The position numbers and the translations under genes were made by a program. From assembly GCF_000283155.1 (NCBI RefSeq), contig NW_004454225.1:5726058-5790057 (forward strand): a stretch of 64,000 nucleotides of DNA, written 5' to 3'. Source of the stretch: Ceratotherium simum simum (taxonomy: Eukaryota; Chordata; Mammalia; Perissodactyla; Rhinocerotidae). The notes under the pieces were generated by a model. It ran no database searches. It was not told the origin of the DNA and worked only from the letters and a program-made list of their open reading frames with translations. The stretch's first letter is position 1, and each line of letters begins with the position of its first letter. Of the stretch, positions 11,603 to 23,749 are shown piece after piece.

Positions 11603-12479
11603 TCTTAAAGACAGAGTATGTTACCTGGCTTTGTATCCAACGAAGGCCCTAGTAGTCCAGGGACTTGCACCTGAACTAACAAAACATAAGGGATGAAAGG
11701 GTCCTTAGAAGATCATCTTGTCTAGTAATTCCAAAAACTCAGGAGGCTTTAAAAAAAGTAGAGTCCTAGGCTTTGCTATAAGCAATCTTGGTTAGTGAAA
11801 CCAAGCTGAAGTCTGAGAATTTGTCATTTTTAAGCTTGCTACTGGAGCAGATCTGACAGTCATAGAAGGCGCTCAATGAACATTTGCTGCACTGAATTAA
11901 GCTGAAACCAGACAGGGACAACCCATCTTGAAGGAGCCAGTCACAGGTGGTTAACCCCTGAGGCAAGAAACCACTTGTCCCCAGTGACAAAAGGCCCGGA
12001 AGTGAGACTGTCCAGTTGCATTCTTCATACATTCATCCTCAAGGAACTGGACCCTGCTTTCTCCAAAACTACCCAACAGGTGGAGAACTCTGGGATCCTG
12101 TTGATGAGGCTGGGATCAAGACCATGAGTGCAAGGAAAAGTGTTGCTTCTCAAGGTTCTATGCCTGCATAAGCCTGGCTTCACAGGTCTGACGTAACTGT
12201 ATCAACTACTCAACTATTTGCTCTTTTATATTAAGATTTTTCCCAGCATTAAAGGAACAACACGTTATTATTAAAACATTTTGAAAACACAGCAGCAGCA
12301 GAAAGAACCACAAAACACCACCCAGAGACATATCACTTGAAGACAACCAGTACTTTGGAATTTCTTTCCACCAGTCACTGACATTCCACGTACGTTGTTA
12401 TCATTAACTTCGTGGAAATCGTTGCTCGTGGCTGCACATTTCACCGTGTGGACACGCTGTGCCTCACTTAACACTTTTC

Positions 12480-12620
12480 CTGCTGTTAGACATTTATGTT
12501 ATTCTTATGAATAATGATACCACGACCATCTTTGCGGATAATGGTTTTTCCATTTTTGAAAGTATTTCCCCAGCACAGATTCATAGAAGAGGAATTACCG
12601 TGCCGAAGGATACTGAAATC
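12480..12620 (-). repeat. Old L1 3' fragment, antisense
   Basis: 'tttccccagcacagattcat' and 'gaagaggaattaccgtgcc' are the reverse complement of a common L1 ORF2 3' segment. It lies just downstream of EFCAB6 exon 6. Confidence 0.45.
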
Positions 12621-12648
12621 TTTAGCTATATACTTTAAAAAGACTTAC

Positions 12649-12761
12649 CTTGATCTCCCATATAATACCTAAGGTTCAAGTCATTATTTATACTGAGGCT
12701 CTTCAAAAAAGCATTATAATCCACTGCAGTACCTTTATCAATGTTGTAGTGTTTTGCAAAC
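12649..12761 (-). CDS. EFCAB6: EFCAB6 coding exon 6 (residues 213-250, fourth EF-hand)
   Basis: A TATTTTAG acceptor and GTAAGT donor bound 113 bases. The first base completes Lys213 and the last leaves phase 1. The exon encodes the paired EF-hand after the canonical-like loop of exon 5. The loop region NIDKGTAVDYNAF has Gly at position 5, Thr in place of the usual Gly at 6 and Ala at 12, so it probably does not bind calcium. It is followed by a short linker, SINNDLNLRYYMGDQ, which I recognise from EFCAB6 proteins. The frame is open throughout and both joins are in phase. Confidence 0.94.
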
Positions 12762-13495
12762 CTAAAATAGAAACATTCTTTAGTAATCAGAAACTACGAT
12801 ACAGAGAATCTAACACCAAACAAGTTACTAAGGTGTCCTTTACACTGGGGTTGGCATTAATTTTAATGTGTGTTTCTAGCTAGAGGCGGAATTAAAGAGT
12901 AAACTCTAGGAAACGTTACTGTAGGATTAAAAAAATGCAGATACGTAGAAGGAGATCACTTTCCTTGGCCTATGGATGGATGCACAGATGGATACATATA
13001 GATTCTAATGGGACAGAAACCCCTCAGGTCCCGCTAAGGGTGTGCCTCTGCCTGTAGCCCATAAGGGTCTTCCCCCTTCTCTGGCGGGTGGAGGGGGTGG
13101 CCAAGGCTTAGGCTGCAGGGAGCCACCTCTGCACTCAGGCAGCAAAAGCAGGTCTCATTTTCCTTTAGTAACTGGGGGGAATGGATCTGAGCCATGAATC
13201 AGTTAGCATATAATTTCTAAAACCAGAGAAGTCTAGAGCTGGGTGGAGGAGAGAACACAGCCCATCTTCTTGACCAAGCATATCATTGCACAGCGAGAAA
13301 CTGAGGCCCAGGATGGCCTGCCCTTTCAAAGCAGTTAATGGTGGTGGGAGCAAAGCTCCTCTTGGAGCATTCTATGATTTCTATATATAAAAAGAAAATT
13401 TCAAAACACTTAACCAATGTCTCTCCCTGAAATATACTGATACTCTTTTTCTTAAAGTTAAGATAAATGGGATGTTTGGATGTTTTGTTCTTTTT
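12762..13495. other. Intron 5 sequence, nothing recognised
   Basis: There is no exon or repeat I can support. A MIR-like trace occurs near 13290 ('gagaaactgaggcccaggat') but is too short to call. Confidence 0.4.
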
Positions 13496-13509
13496 AAAAT
13501 GATTTTTCT

Positions 13510-13732
13510 GGGCCCGCCCCGTGGCTTAGCAGTTAAGCGTGCGCACTCTGCTGCTGGCGGCCCGGGTTCGGATCCCGGGCGCGCACCGACGCACTGCTTC
13601 TCCGGCCACGCTGAGGCCGCATCCCACATACAGCAACTAGAAGGATGTGCAGCTATGACATACAACTATCTACTGGGGCTTTGGGGGGAAAAAAATAAAT
13701 AAATAAAATCTTTAAAAAATAAATAAATAAAT
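13510..13732 (+). mobile_element. ERE-type tRNA-derived SINE, copy 1
   Basis: The head carries an A box (TGGCTTAGCAG) and a B box (GGTTCGGATCC) of RNA polymerase III. The body follows ('cacatacagcaactagaagg'), then an (AAAT)n tail. A 14-base target-site duplication AAAATGATTTTTCT lies at 13496-13509 and 13733-13746. It is specific to perissodactyl genomes as far as I know and is the main clue to the host. It lies in intron 5 of EFCAB6. Confidence 0.95.
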
Positions 13733-13746
13733 AAAATGATTTTTCT

Positions 13747-14940
13747 ATTATTCAAATCTGCCTCTTGATAAATGGTTTTCTAGATAATTTCTGCATTTTT
13801 ACATTTATAAAAAATTGACAGTTTTTAAATATTTGGTTATATTATCTCCATATGTGTTGGTTTCTATAATTATCTAATTTCATGCCGCTTTCTAAAAATT
13901 CAGTAATTATCACTTAAACTATTTGTTATTTTTCTGTTTTCCAAATTTAACAAAGAGTAATGTCATGTATTCAGTTCAATGCATACCTTTTTTTTCCACT
14001 TTGATAAATCTTGCCTATTGTTCTAATAAGAAAAATTATCTTCAGATATGATAGCTGCCAGATGTTAACTCCCTAAATAGCTCTATTTTTCATCCATAGT
14101 CTCTGTCTTGTGAAAATAAGGCTGTAAGCTCAAGAACCCACAAGGTGGTACCTAACACGCTCCTTTTCAAGTTGCCAACCTCTAGAAAGCATCGGAGACT
14201 CTGCTGCTCCAGGAAAAAATCAGGAGACCGATAAAAATCTCATCACCAACTTTGCTGCTTTCTGTGAAAATCCAGCCTTCCTTCAAACTGGCATTTGCTC
14301 ATAAGAGAATGTGAACTTTCCTCATGCCCAGCCCATCCACATTCATAATACCTGCCACATATTCATTGAGGACAGACAGACAGAATCCCATGATAATATT
14401 TCCCAGAGATAAAATTTCCAAACTGAAGCCTCAGCACTGCCCAAGGGTGCAGTATCACAAAAGGCTTTTTTACAAGAATAAAGGCGTGGGAGACAGAACC
14501 ATTTCCAAGATGAAACAACCAAGGTCATTTTTCCAGGGACCTGAACTCTGCGCACGAGAACTCACACATCTGCAGAGACCTACAGGCAGGTCGGTCCCGC
14601 GGGAAGGCCGACTTTAGGGGCGAAGGGAGTGACAACCTCTCAGCATCACCTGGATCTGTGCCTTGGGCTTCATGCATCTGCTCAGGCAGCAGGCTGACCT
14701 CTAGTGAGTTTGCTTGCTTTTCAGGCTGCTTTAAATTATTTTACCTGGATTCAAACACTTTGGCCTGCAGGGCAATGGAGGGTTGGGTGGTGGGAGATGG
14801 AAAGGAAAAACAAAACCCAGTGGGTCTCAGGATAGCCTGATTAAGTATAAACCTTGGTGATGACTGTCTCTCTCGCCTCTTGTTTACATAGGCTGGATGG
14901 TATCCTGCAGCCTAAAGAGAACTGTTTTTCAGAGTCAAGG
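13747..14940. other. Intron 5 sequence, nothing recognised
   Basis: The left half is AT-rich and the right half mixed. No splice-bounded frame fits the EFCAB6 phases, and no named repeat was seen. Confidence 0.4.
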
Positions 14941-14944
14941 GCAT

Positions 14945-15185
14945 CCACGGAATCTTTATGATTATGACAGAGTCACTGTGAATCAAGCACCTACTATGTG
15001 CCAGCCTCATCGCAGGCCCACTTTGTATATTACATGGAATCGTCACGCCAGCCCCACAGGTGGGCTCCTCAGTCTCCATTTCCTTAAGAGAAAACTGAGT
15101 CTCAGAGAGACCAGGAGCTTCCCAAGGCCCTTGAACCAGGGAGAGCAGAGCTCAGACCCGACCCCAAGCACGCCTGACTTCAAAG
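14945..15185 (-). repeat. MIR SINE, antisense
   Basis: The reverse MIR order is visible: 'caagcacctactatgtgcca', 'aagagaaaactgagtctcag' and 'ccaaggcccttgaaccaggg'. Confidence 0.8.
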
Positions 15186-15189
15186 CCCA

Positions 15190-16869
15190 GGCTATTCCTC
15201 CCACCCCAGGCGGCGAAGGCTGATATTAAACAGAGAGCTGTTAGATAAAAGAAAGGATTCAAAAATGCATTGTGTTTCTTGCTCAAAAACTAAAAAGGCA
15301 AAGTTAATACTGAAGCAGCTTCTCAAGGAAAGAGTATATTCTTGAATTTCAATAAGAAAAGCATTAAAGCAATTGAAGAAACAGTCCACTTTTGATCTTC
15401 TGCGTTTCTACTCTAAAGGAAAGCAATTCTATTAAGTTTCTCAAGCCTTATCATGAGAACAGCATTGTTTTTGAGGCTTAAAAAATATCTCAAATAAAAA
15501 TTTGTGGAGTTCTTTATTATTCAATACTTACGAGATGGGGAAACAGACAGTAACATTTTTTATAGATTTACTAGGTTGGAGACTGCAGTGCCAAACACAA
15601 GGTTTATTGTCAAATAAAACACTGTTTTGTTTTTTGATTGCCCGTTTCAGAAGAGAGCTGCTTCTGTTCTATAATTGCGTGCACAAAATTATTTAATTTG
15701 TTTTGTTTGGATCTTATTCTGGACACTTTCCCAGGCGGAAAGATGTAAAAATTAAAACATCTATTATGTCTTTTGTATTCTGAGGTGGGTTATAAAGAAG
15801 AAAAAAGAAGAAAATATTCAAAAGACGTGGAAACATCCATTTTTTAAAAGTCTCCTTGCTTTTCGGATCCTGCAGTGCCCATGACACTGTCACATGTCCT
15901 CTTGACTTCCTTGCTACAGGAGCAAATTCTCCTACTTCCAACAGAAGCAACACTGTCTTTATAGCATTATGTAAGCAACCACGGCGACCCATTTTAAGAG
16001 CGATTTATAACTGCAGTGTAATGTGAAACTCTTAGGCTTAAAGTGAAATAATAAGGCTTGGTACTTTTGTTAATGGCCTGGAGGATATTTAGAAAAATGG
16101 GGAAAGGCAGGAAGATGAAGAGCACCTCTTGGCTGAGTACTAAATGAGGTTAAACATGGGCCCACCTTCTAGTGGCTTCCATTGGAAACACAAGTAGCCA
16201 CAGAAGCTAAGCATTTGGCTTCTTCTAAATGAGCTTCTGGAACTTATTGGAGGCTCAAAAAAATGTTCATGCAGGCTTCCACATACTGCCCTCGAGTCAG
16301 GAGCAGGTGGTGGTGCTCTCAAACGCCATGAAGCAGCTAACATTCAGTCATTCACTGTTCCCCTGCTGCAACACGCCCCCAACCGCAGCAGTGACAGTCC
16401 TCAAAGGAAAACGAAGTTTCTGTTATTATATCAGGATGGAGAGCCAATAGGGAGCATATCAGCTAAGGAATAAATCCTGAAATTTTCCATTCTTCTCCTA
16501 ACCCCAGGCTTTGAGTAAAAGTCAACTGTGAACTGGAAACACACGGGACGGAGGGCGTGTGCCAACCAGGAAAAGAGAGACAATTGGTGATGGATTACTT
16601 AAATAATCGAGATGTGTTCAAATCTGCAGGCCAGATGATTCTCACTCTAGGGTACTTAAGGAATTAGACCATTAGCTCTCGTTTTTGAGAAGTCATGGAG
16701 AGCTTCACGAACGTGGGAGAAATGCCGAATGAGTGCCTCTTTTAAAAACAGTTGAGACAGAAGGCAGGAGGGAGGACTACGCATGGATCCAATGAACCCG
16801 ACAGGTCCCGTTTTGAAACTGGTTTCAAGCTCTACGGAGCACTCTCTCACCATACCTTCGTTTACTTAC
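15190..16869. other. Intron 5 sequence beside exon 5, nothing recognised
   Basis: This repeat-poor stretch runs up to the exon 5 donor. Several short frames occur without splice context. No known element was identified. Confidence 0.4.
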
Positions 16870-17006
16870 TTTTTGTATTCCTCATCTTTCATCTTCAAAC
16901 AGAAGGTCTCCAGAACCCTCCTCAGCTCACGTGGTTGGACCAGACCAGTCTCGTTAACATCAACGAGCTTAAGGGCTTTGAGAACAGTTTTAATGTTTTT
17001 GAAAAT
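16870..17006 (-). CDS. EFCAB6: EFCAB6 coding exon 5 (residues 168-212, best-conserved EF-hand loop)
   Basis: The 137-base exon begins in phase 0 after ATACACAG and ends with two bases of codon 213 before GTAAGT. It encodes the entering helix of the third EF-hand (about residues 168-182), the loop D183 to E194, and the exiting helix. The loop has Asp at 1, Asn at 3, Thr at 5, Gly at 6, Val at 8 and Glu at 12, the closest to a canonical calcium loop among those in this window. The exiting helix ELRRVLETF parallels ELRRIVTTF in exon 2, which fits internal duplication of EF-hand units, the known architecture of EFCAB6. Confidence 0.95.
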
Positions 17007-17649
17007 CTGTGTATAAAAGTGATTTAGGAAAAGTCAAAAGATCCAGTGTAGAAAATCAAAATGGTAATAAAAAATGTGAAAGTTTTTAAATGCTTCTTGT
17101 AGAGTAAAATGTTTTCAAAGACTCACAGTCGTAGGGATTGCAAAATGACATGTCTATGGAAAAAAGAACACTTTGCATTTACTGAATGTTTTCAAGGCAA
17201 TTTTCTCTATAAATGGTCTTAGTAAGTTTAAAAAAAGAATTCTTTCTGATGTAAAGCAATAGGTCTCACACACAATTCCTTCCCTTTTAAGCCATATGAA
17301 AAATCCTTTTGGTTAATTGATACTTAAAAACCATAGTTCTGGCATAGCTGGACTCATACGATTTTCATTTTTCATGGCCATATGCAAACTATTTTTACTA
17401 GGAGCTGAAAAGCATGACTGTATATTTCAACCCCTCTGAATTTTTCAAAGATATTACAGAAATGTTTTATAGAGATCTTTCCCAAATGCAGCCAATGCAT
17501 ATCTATTGGGCACACAAACGTGACTGGCATGTGGATAGGCCCTGTGGAGGTGCAGAGAGTGCCGAGCTGTGCACCTGCCTTTAAGAAAGATCCCCTGGGC
17601 TCCCATGAGCCAAGCACCAAGCTGTGTGGTTGGATCCTCCCAGCCCACC

Positions 17650-17765
17650 TGAAGAAAGGATCATTTCCCCACTTTTAGGTTCAGGGAAGCTGCATGAGTT
17701 CCCCAACATCACCCAGCTGGATGGTGACAAGGCTGGGATTCAAACTCAGGTCAGTCCTGTAACCA
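17650..17765 (-). repeat. MIR SINE, antisense fragment
   Basis: 'atttccccacttttaggttc', 'catcacccagctggatggtg' and 'gctgggattcaaactcaggt' follow the order of a reverse-complement MIR. Confidence 0.7.
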
Positions 17766-18559
17766 CACAACCCCACAGAGAAGGTAAGACTCATCAACAA
17801 ATAGTCACCAAAGCTGGGCAGGGGGGACAAGAGCCAAGTACCAGGGACAAACAAGGAGCTGCGGGCCTTCACAGAAGAGCACATGCCCTTCCAGCCCCAG
17901 CCATCTGGGGGGCTTCCTGCAGGAGGCGGCCTCTGAGCTAGGAGGGGTGGTTAGGGGCCAATCGCTCACTCTGCGGGGAGGACAGGAGGGCATCCCGCAG
18001 GCAGGACATGAAGCTGAAGACGGATTGTGGATGAAGAGTGATGAGTGTCAGGTATGGTTGGATCCTGGAAGGTCTGATTCTACCGCTTGGACTGGACCAA
18101 ATCCGAGGAAAATTCGTGCACCTCAGGGGAGGAGTTCAGGGAAAACTCTAGGCTGATCAGGTTCGGTCCCTTTTTATCAACACCCCCTACTGCTTCAACG
18201 TGTTCTCTGACGGCTCCCTTCACTGTCTCAGGCTGACTGAAGTCCGCCCGACCCACCAGGAACCCCCTCGCAGCCCTCTCCTGGGTGGCTGCTCAGCTCA
18301 CGCCTGAAGAACCACTGAGCTGGTGGGAGGATGGCGTCCTCCGCTGCTTCCCTTCTCCCTGGCTCCTCCTGGCTCGCTCGTGTGGAGACCCTCCTGTGGC
18401 TCCCTCATGCCTGGGGGACCTCAGCCCCTGGCACGCCTGCCCTGCCTCCAGCACCCTCTTGGTGTTCACACAGAAGACCTTCTGACACCCGGTCTCTCAG
18501 CTCCAGTCCTCCCCTCCGGAGGCCCCCGCTCCCTGCTCACACCCACACCTTGTTATACC

Positions 18560-20610
18560 AGTACCTGCCACTCTGCAAAATCAAGCCCCACGCTCCAACC
18601 ACTCCTCCACCTTCCCAGCTTCCTCCCTTGAGCGCCAACCCCCAGCAACCTTCTCCCCTGCCCAGGACCTCCACCTGCTGCTCCAGCTCCTTCTCACTCC
18701 CCCCTAACCAGGTCCATCTCTATAATCACCCCTGCATGTGTGCTCAGCCCCCGCCGCTCCTCCTCCCTCACCCCTCTCTCAGCAGACCTAACCTGGTTAA
18801 AGCTAACGCACCGCCTAGTCCAAGCACCCACGTGGCTGGAAGCACTTACCCGGCTCCCCTCAATCCAGACCACCAACCCCACCAGCAGGTAATCAGCGTG
18901 GTAATCCCTCTCTAGGATCCACTCACCACCCCCATCCAGACATCGGCTCCCGCCTTCTCCTCTCTCCTCACCACCCTTCGCAGCCTCCTCCCTCCTCCCC
19001 ACCAATAACCTGCTCCTTATTTATGGAGATAACAGAGCAACTAGGAGACTATGTCCCCATGCTCCCCCCACATCTACAGTCTGTGTGACTCGAAACCCAT
19101 GCGATCGGCCTCCCCTCCTGTTCTGTGATGCCACCTAGGTGACACACGTGACCCTGTCCCCTCTCGTCCACGTGAGGAATTGCTCCTGCACCGCCTGTTT
19201 CCTCGCTCTCAGTTGGTCCCCATTACGATGTGGTCCCCCATCTTAGAAACGATTCCTCCCTCCCGGCCTCACCTCTTCTCCCAGCCACTTCTTCCCTCTT
19301 GAAGAAATCGCCTCTCAAGAGCTGTCTGTGCTTTCTGTCCCCAAGGTGTCTCCCTCCAACCCCAATCAGTTTTGTCCCCACCACTCCGCAGAAACTGTTC
19401 CTGTCAGGGTGACCGAAGACTCCACCTCGCCAAGCTTGGTGGCTGCTCCTCAGTCCTCACCTTGCTGTCGCCGCAGCAGCACTCCGCACAGCTCACTGCT
19501 CCTCCTTCCTGCAAGCACACTTCCTACCGGGCTCCCACACCCCACTCTCCCGGCTCTCCTCTGCCTTCCTGGCCTCTTCTGGTCTCGCTGCCTAGTTCCT
19601 CCTCCTCTCCCCAACCTCTCAACTCTGGGGCATCTTAGGACTCGGTCCTCGGGTCTCTGCTCCTCTAACCACACTCACTGCTGCCGGTCCAGTCCTGTGG
19701 CTTTAGTGACCAGCTGATGACTCTCAGATGTCCGTCTCCAGCCCTGGCCCCTCCTCTGAGCTCAGGTTAGCATATGCAGCTGCCTGGCGACGTCCACCTT
19801 GAGAGTCTGACAGATGCCCCGGGTTTACCAAACCCAACTTGCTCCTCCCACAATCTCCCCCTCCCCACACATAGCAGACCCATTCTGCCAGATTCTCTTC
19901 TCACATCCTATATCCAGGCTATCAGGAGAGCCAAGCAGCCCTCCCTTCAATACGTTTCCAGAATCCAGCCACGTCTCACCCCCTCCACCTCACACCCTCC
20001 AGGCTGATGCAACGGCCTCCCACTGGTCTTCCAGTGTCCACTCTTGACCCCACAGTTGGTTCTCCCCACAGCAGCCAAGGCATTCTGTTTAAGTCTGAGC
20101 ACACCCTCCTCGGCTCCCATCCCATTCAGAGGCAAAGGCAAAGGCCCCAGAGACTGGCTCCGGCAGCTCTCCCACCTCATCCCCCTCACCCGTCCCCTGG
20201 CCTGTTGCTTTCAGGCCACAACAGACTCTGTGCTGCTCCTCATGAGTGCCTGCCTCCTCCTGCCTCAGGGGCTTTGCTTTTGCTGTTCCTTCCGCCTGGA
20301 CCATTCCCTCTCGATACTGGCTCACTCCCTTACTTCACTCAGGTCTGGGCCCAAATGTCATCTTATCACAAAGGCCTTCCCTGACCACGGGCTTAAGTCA
20401 GGATCCACCCTCAACACTCTTATCTTCTTCAAAGCACTTCTCGCCCACTAATGTAACGCGTCTCTCTATTGTCCATTGCTCCCTCCAGAACGTCCTCTCC
20501 CTGAGAGCAGGGTTCTGTTCACCGCCTCACCCCCGGGCTCCAGAACCGCAGCGGGCGGAGCGCACGTGCTCAGTAAGCATTTGCTTGAGGGAACGAATGA
20601 ACAGGTCTTC
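18560..20610 (+). mobile_element. Long L2 LINE fragment with ORF2 remnants
   Basis: A CT-rich plus strand carries L2 ORF2 landmarks from left to right: 'cttgaagaaatcgcctctca', 'cagaaactgttcctgtcagg', 'gcctcccactggtcttccag', 'gctttgcttttgctgttcct' and 'aaaggccttccctgaccacg'. It ends in the typical 'ctgagagcagggttctgttc' and 'cagtaagcatttgcttgagg' 3' region. The reading frame is broken many times, and the Pro/Ser-rich frames (18331-18915, 20246-20854) are its degraded remains. The part right of 19200 is secure; the left limit is uncertain. Confidence 0.75.
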
Positions 20611-20689
20611 CTGTCACCTGCTTGGGAAAAAGCTACACTCTGAGGAAGCCTTGTTATATGTCAGCAAGTACCTCCCCAGGGCCGATCCT

Positions 20690-20850
20690 GAATGTAATGA
20701 CAATTACAGTCAGTATCAATGTAATAAAGATCACAATAACATGATAATTGAACAAATATTAATTGAATGTCTGTTATGTGCAAAACCCTGTGCTAAATTC
20801 TGTACACATCTCCCACTTCTTACAACTGCAGAGCAGCGGCTGAAACGATC
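20690..20850 (-). repeat. MIR SINE, antisense fragment
   Basis: 'aatgtctgttatgtgcaaaa', then 'ccctgtgctaaattctgtac' and 'cttcttacaactgcagagc' follow reverse MIR order. Confidence 0.6.
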
Positions 20851-21639
20851 TTAATACCCAAAACTGGGAATACCAAACGTGGAAGAGTGGGAACATCCTC
20901 AGGTGGAGTGAAGCCCACTCGTGTGTGTCCACTCTCAGCTTGACGGCTTTGTCTAAAAGAACAGAGCCCCAGCCACGGAGAGCACTTGTTCCCATGGCCA
21001 AATAAAAATCTCAGCACCTTTTCTGCTGCCAAATGCCGATTCACCTCTTCTGGTAGAACAGAGGACATGAGGCGATGCGCTTTTTTAAAACCCCAAAGCA
21101 ACCCATATGGATCTCCAGCGTGGAAAGCCGGGAAGCAGCAGATCTGGCACACAGCTCACACCCACCAGAGGTATGTCTCCAAGTTTCTTATCATTTGTCA
21201 GACTGAAGTTTGGCAAGATCTGAATAGAGCTGCAGATGGTGAGGCTTATCAAAGGCAGCAAAGTTAGGGCTGTGGTGTACAAGACTTGTCCCATACTTGA
21301 TAGGAGAGAAGAAAAAGTATGAAGGAATACAATGGCTGGGGTCACAACAGTGACGATGCCCCCGCTCTGCCCCATTTCCCTGCTCCCTTAGAAACGGAGA
21401 AGGGGGCAGGAGAGGAAAAGATGGAGAAAGGAGAATGAGAAAGTGTGGGCAGCATCTAGCTGCTTTCTAGGCCATCTTGGCATAACTGGGACAAGTTTGC
21501 ATTAAGAGCCAACCGTCCCTGAGCCTCCTGCTTACCCCCGAGGCCAGCTCCGACCCCCCAATCACCCGCCCCACCCCCACAGTCCCCGGACTCCAGCAGT
21601 TCTGAACTACTTCAGTTCACAAGCCCGTCGGGGTCTCTT

Positions 21640-22110
21640 CTCGCAGGCTGGAAAGTCCTCCCCACGGCCTGAAGCCCCAGATGATCTGACCCCCACTCTC
21701 CTCTCCTCACTCTGCTCCAGCTACCCAGGCCTCCTTGTTCTTGTGCACACATACTGGGCACGCTCATCCTTCAAGACTTTTGCATGTCCGGTCTCCTCTG
21801 CCGGACGGCTCCCTCCTGGCCTTCATTCAGGTCTCAGTCACACGCCACCTGCTCACAGACACCTTCCTCCACGGCCTGCACAAAAGCACATCCTCATCCC
21901 TTTCTGACCACTCCCTTCCATTTTTCTTCTTCGCATTCATCCACACCTGGACCATTTCATATTTCTTTCTGTATCTGTTTACTGTCTTTCTTCCTCCGTT
22001 GAAATGTAAACTCCACGGAGGGGGATCCAGTTTTGTTGGCTGCTGTGTCCTCAGGGCATAGAACAGCGCTGGACACATTGGATGCTCGTAATATTTGCGG
22101 AGTGAGTTAA
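21640..22110 (+). mobile_element. L2 LINE 3' fragment
   Basis: L2 3' landmarks appear in order: 'actctgctccagctacccag', 'tcattcaggtctcagtcaca', 'gaaatgtaaactccacggag' and 'agaacagcgctggacacatt'. There is no open frame of significance. Confidence 0.8.
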
Positions 22111-22739
22111 CATGCTGTGTCTGCTGCCCGGAACGCCCTCTCCGGCTCTGCCACTGCCCGCTCTGTGGCAGGATTCGGTGCCTTCTCTTCTGGCTTTCCT
22201 AATTACGCTTCCATTCCTCACTGGCTCCCCACTTCCTTCTTGACATCTTGGTGTATTCCTGCCTGAAAATGGTACCCAGCTCCCTCCCCTGCAGGAGGGG
22301 ACCCTCCCCACTCCTTGTCTGGCCTCTGCTCTCCAGGCACTCCATTCCCACCCGTCAAATCCCCACAGCTTCTAGGGAGGAATGCTCTTGGAGAGGGTCA
22401 AATCCTCAGAGAGAGGGAAAAACTGTGCACAGTTAACAAAAAAAGAAGGGCCACTGCCTCTTGCCTCCTTCCTCCAAATCCAGCACACCTCTGTAAAGAA
22501 ACGTGCTATTGCCCTATTATTGCCCAGAGATGGGCCTGAGAAAGGGTGCTCTCCCGGCCTGGCTTCATTGCCTATGGTGGCCTGACTCCCTTTCCTGCGT
22601 TCCAGGCGCGGCAATGCCTGCCGTCTGTTTTGTACGCCTGCAAGCTAAGAATGGTTTTTACATTTTTAAACGGCTGAAAAAAAAATCAAAAGAACGATAT
22701 TTTGTGACATGTGAAAGTTATGTGAATTTCAAATTTCAG

Positions 22740-23495
22740 GATCTGTAAGTAAATTTTATTGGCGCCCAGCCACGCCCATTCATTTACTTATTGTCTCCAG
22801 CTGCTCTCCCCTACCAGGGCAGAGTTAACTAAGTGGACAGACCTCTGACCTGAAGAGATAAAAATGTTTACTATGTCGACGCAAACAATTCATAATCAAT
22901 CTACAAGTCAAAATTGGGGTGAGTTTATTATCTGAGCCAGCTTTGAGGACTATAGCCTGGGAGAACGCTTCTGCCAAGGAAGGAAGCTCTCCGAAGATGC
23001 AGGGTGTACAGAGTGGGTATATACCGTCTTGGAACAAGGAACATACATCACATACGACAGGACTGTCCCTTTTACTACAGTCATGAGATGCTTTGCTGGT
23101 ACAGCAGGTCAGTGGTCACAAGGCGAGCACAGCAGGTTGGTAATTAATCCTTAGTTTCTGGAAAGAAATGCTTCTCTACAAAGAAATGCTGATATAGGGG
23201 GAGGCAACATCCCTATCTTTAAGGGCATCATTTTTGTCTTGAGGACATTGTAAATGTTTGAGGCAGATGTACACTGCATGCTCGACAGGCCATGTCAGGC
23301 CATTCTGGAGAAACAAGGTCGGGCCAAACTAGTTTTAAACCAAATAGCTTCCTCCTATACTCCAATATATCTTATCGCTTTTCATTTATTCATCAACTAA
23401 CTTTACGGGAGAAGTTCATGACCCCATTCCACTCTCTCCCGTGCACTCCCACTTACATCTGACCGGGTGATAAGTGTCAGGGGAGTTTTGTGCAT
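22740..23495. other. Possible unclassified repeat
   Basis: Text such as 'agtttattatctgagccagc' and 'gggtatataccgtcttggaa' feels like an interspersed element, perhaps lineage-specific, but I cannot name its class or find duplications. It may instead be unique intron. Confidence 0.3.
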
Positions 23496-23512
23496 AAAAA
23501 CAAGTAGAAGCA

Positions 23513-23707
23513 GGGCCGGCCCCGTGGCTTAGCGGTTAAGTGCGTGCTCTCCGCTGCCGGCGGCCCGGGTTCGGATCCCGGGTGCGCACCGAGGCACCAC
23601 TCCTCCAGCCATGCTGAGGCCGTGTCCCACATACAGCAACTAGAAGGATGTGCAGCTATGACAGACAACTATGTACTGGGGCTTTGGGGGAAAAATAAAT
23701 AAATAAA

Positions 23708-23732
<25 letters not shown>
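23513..23732 (+). mobile_element. ERE-type tRNA-derived SINE, copy 2
   Basis: A full head-to-tail copy: A box TGGCTTAGCGG, B box GGTTCGGATCC, the 'cacatacagcaactagaagg' body, an (AAAT)n stretch and a pure A tail of over 20 bases. The 17-base target-site duplication AAAAACAAGTAGAAGCA lies at 23496-23512 and 23733-23749. The long uninterrupted A tail suggests that it is the youngest of the three copies. Confidence 0.96.
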
Positions 23733-23738
<6 letters not shown>

Positions 23739-23749
23739 AAGTAGAAGCA

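Noticed and set aside
13510..13590. tRNA-like sequence with A and B boxes
   Set aside because: It is the head of an ERE SINE, with a SINE body, tail and target-site duplication. It is not a functional tRNA gene; the same holds for 23513 and 58478.
13381..13665. A minus frame containing VIAAHPSSCCMWD, seen again near 23477 and 58439
   Set aside because: The three similar peptides are antisense translations of the three ERE SINEs, not a gene family.
17001..17020. Direct splicing of exon 3 to exon 5
   Set aside because: Exon 3 ends with two bases of a codon and exon 5 starts in phase 0. The join would hit a stop, and exon 4 at 34987-35053 resolves the phase.
18331..18915. A 194-codon Pro/Ser-rich plus-strand frame
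   Set aside because: It lies in CT-rich sequence at the left of an L2, shows no domain, overlaps equally long frames in other phases, and has no splice or promoter context.
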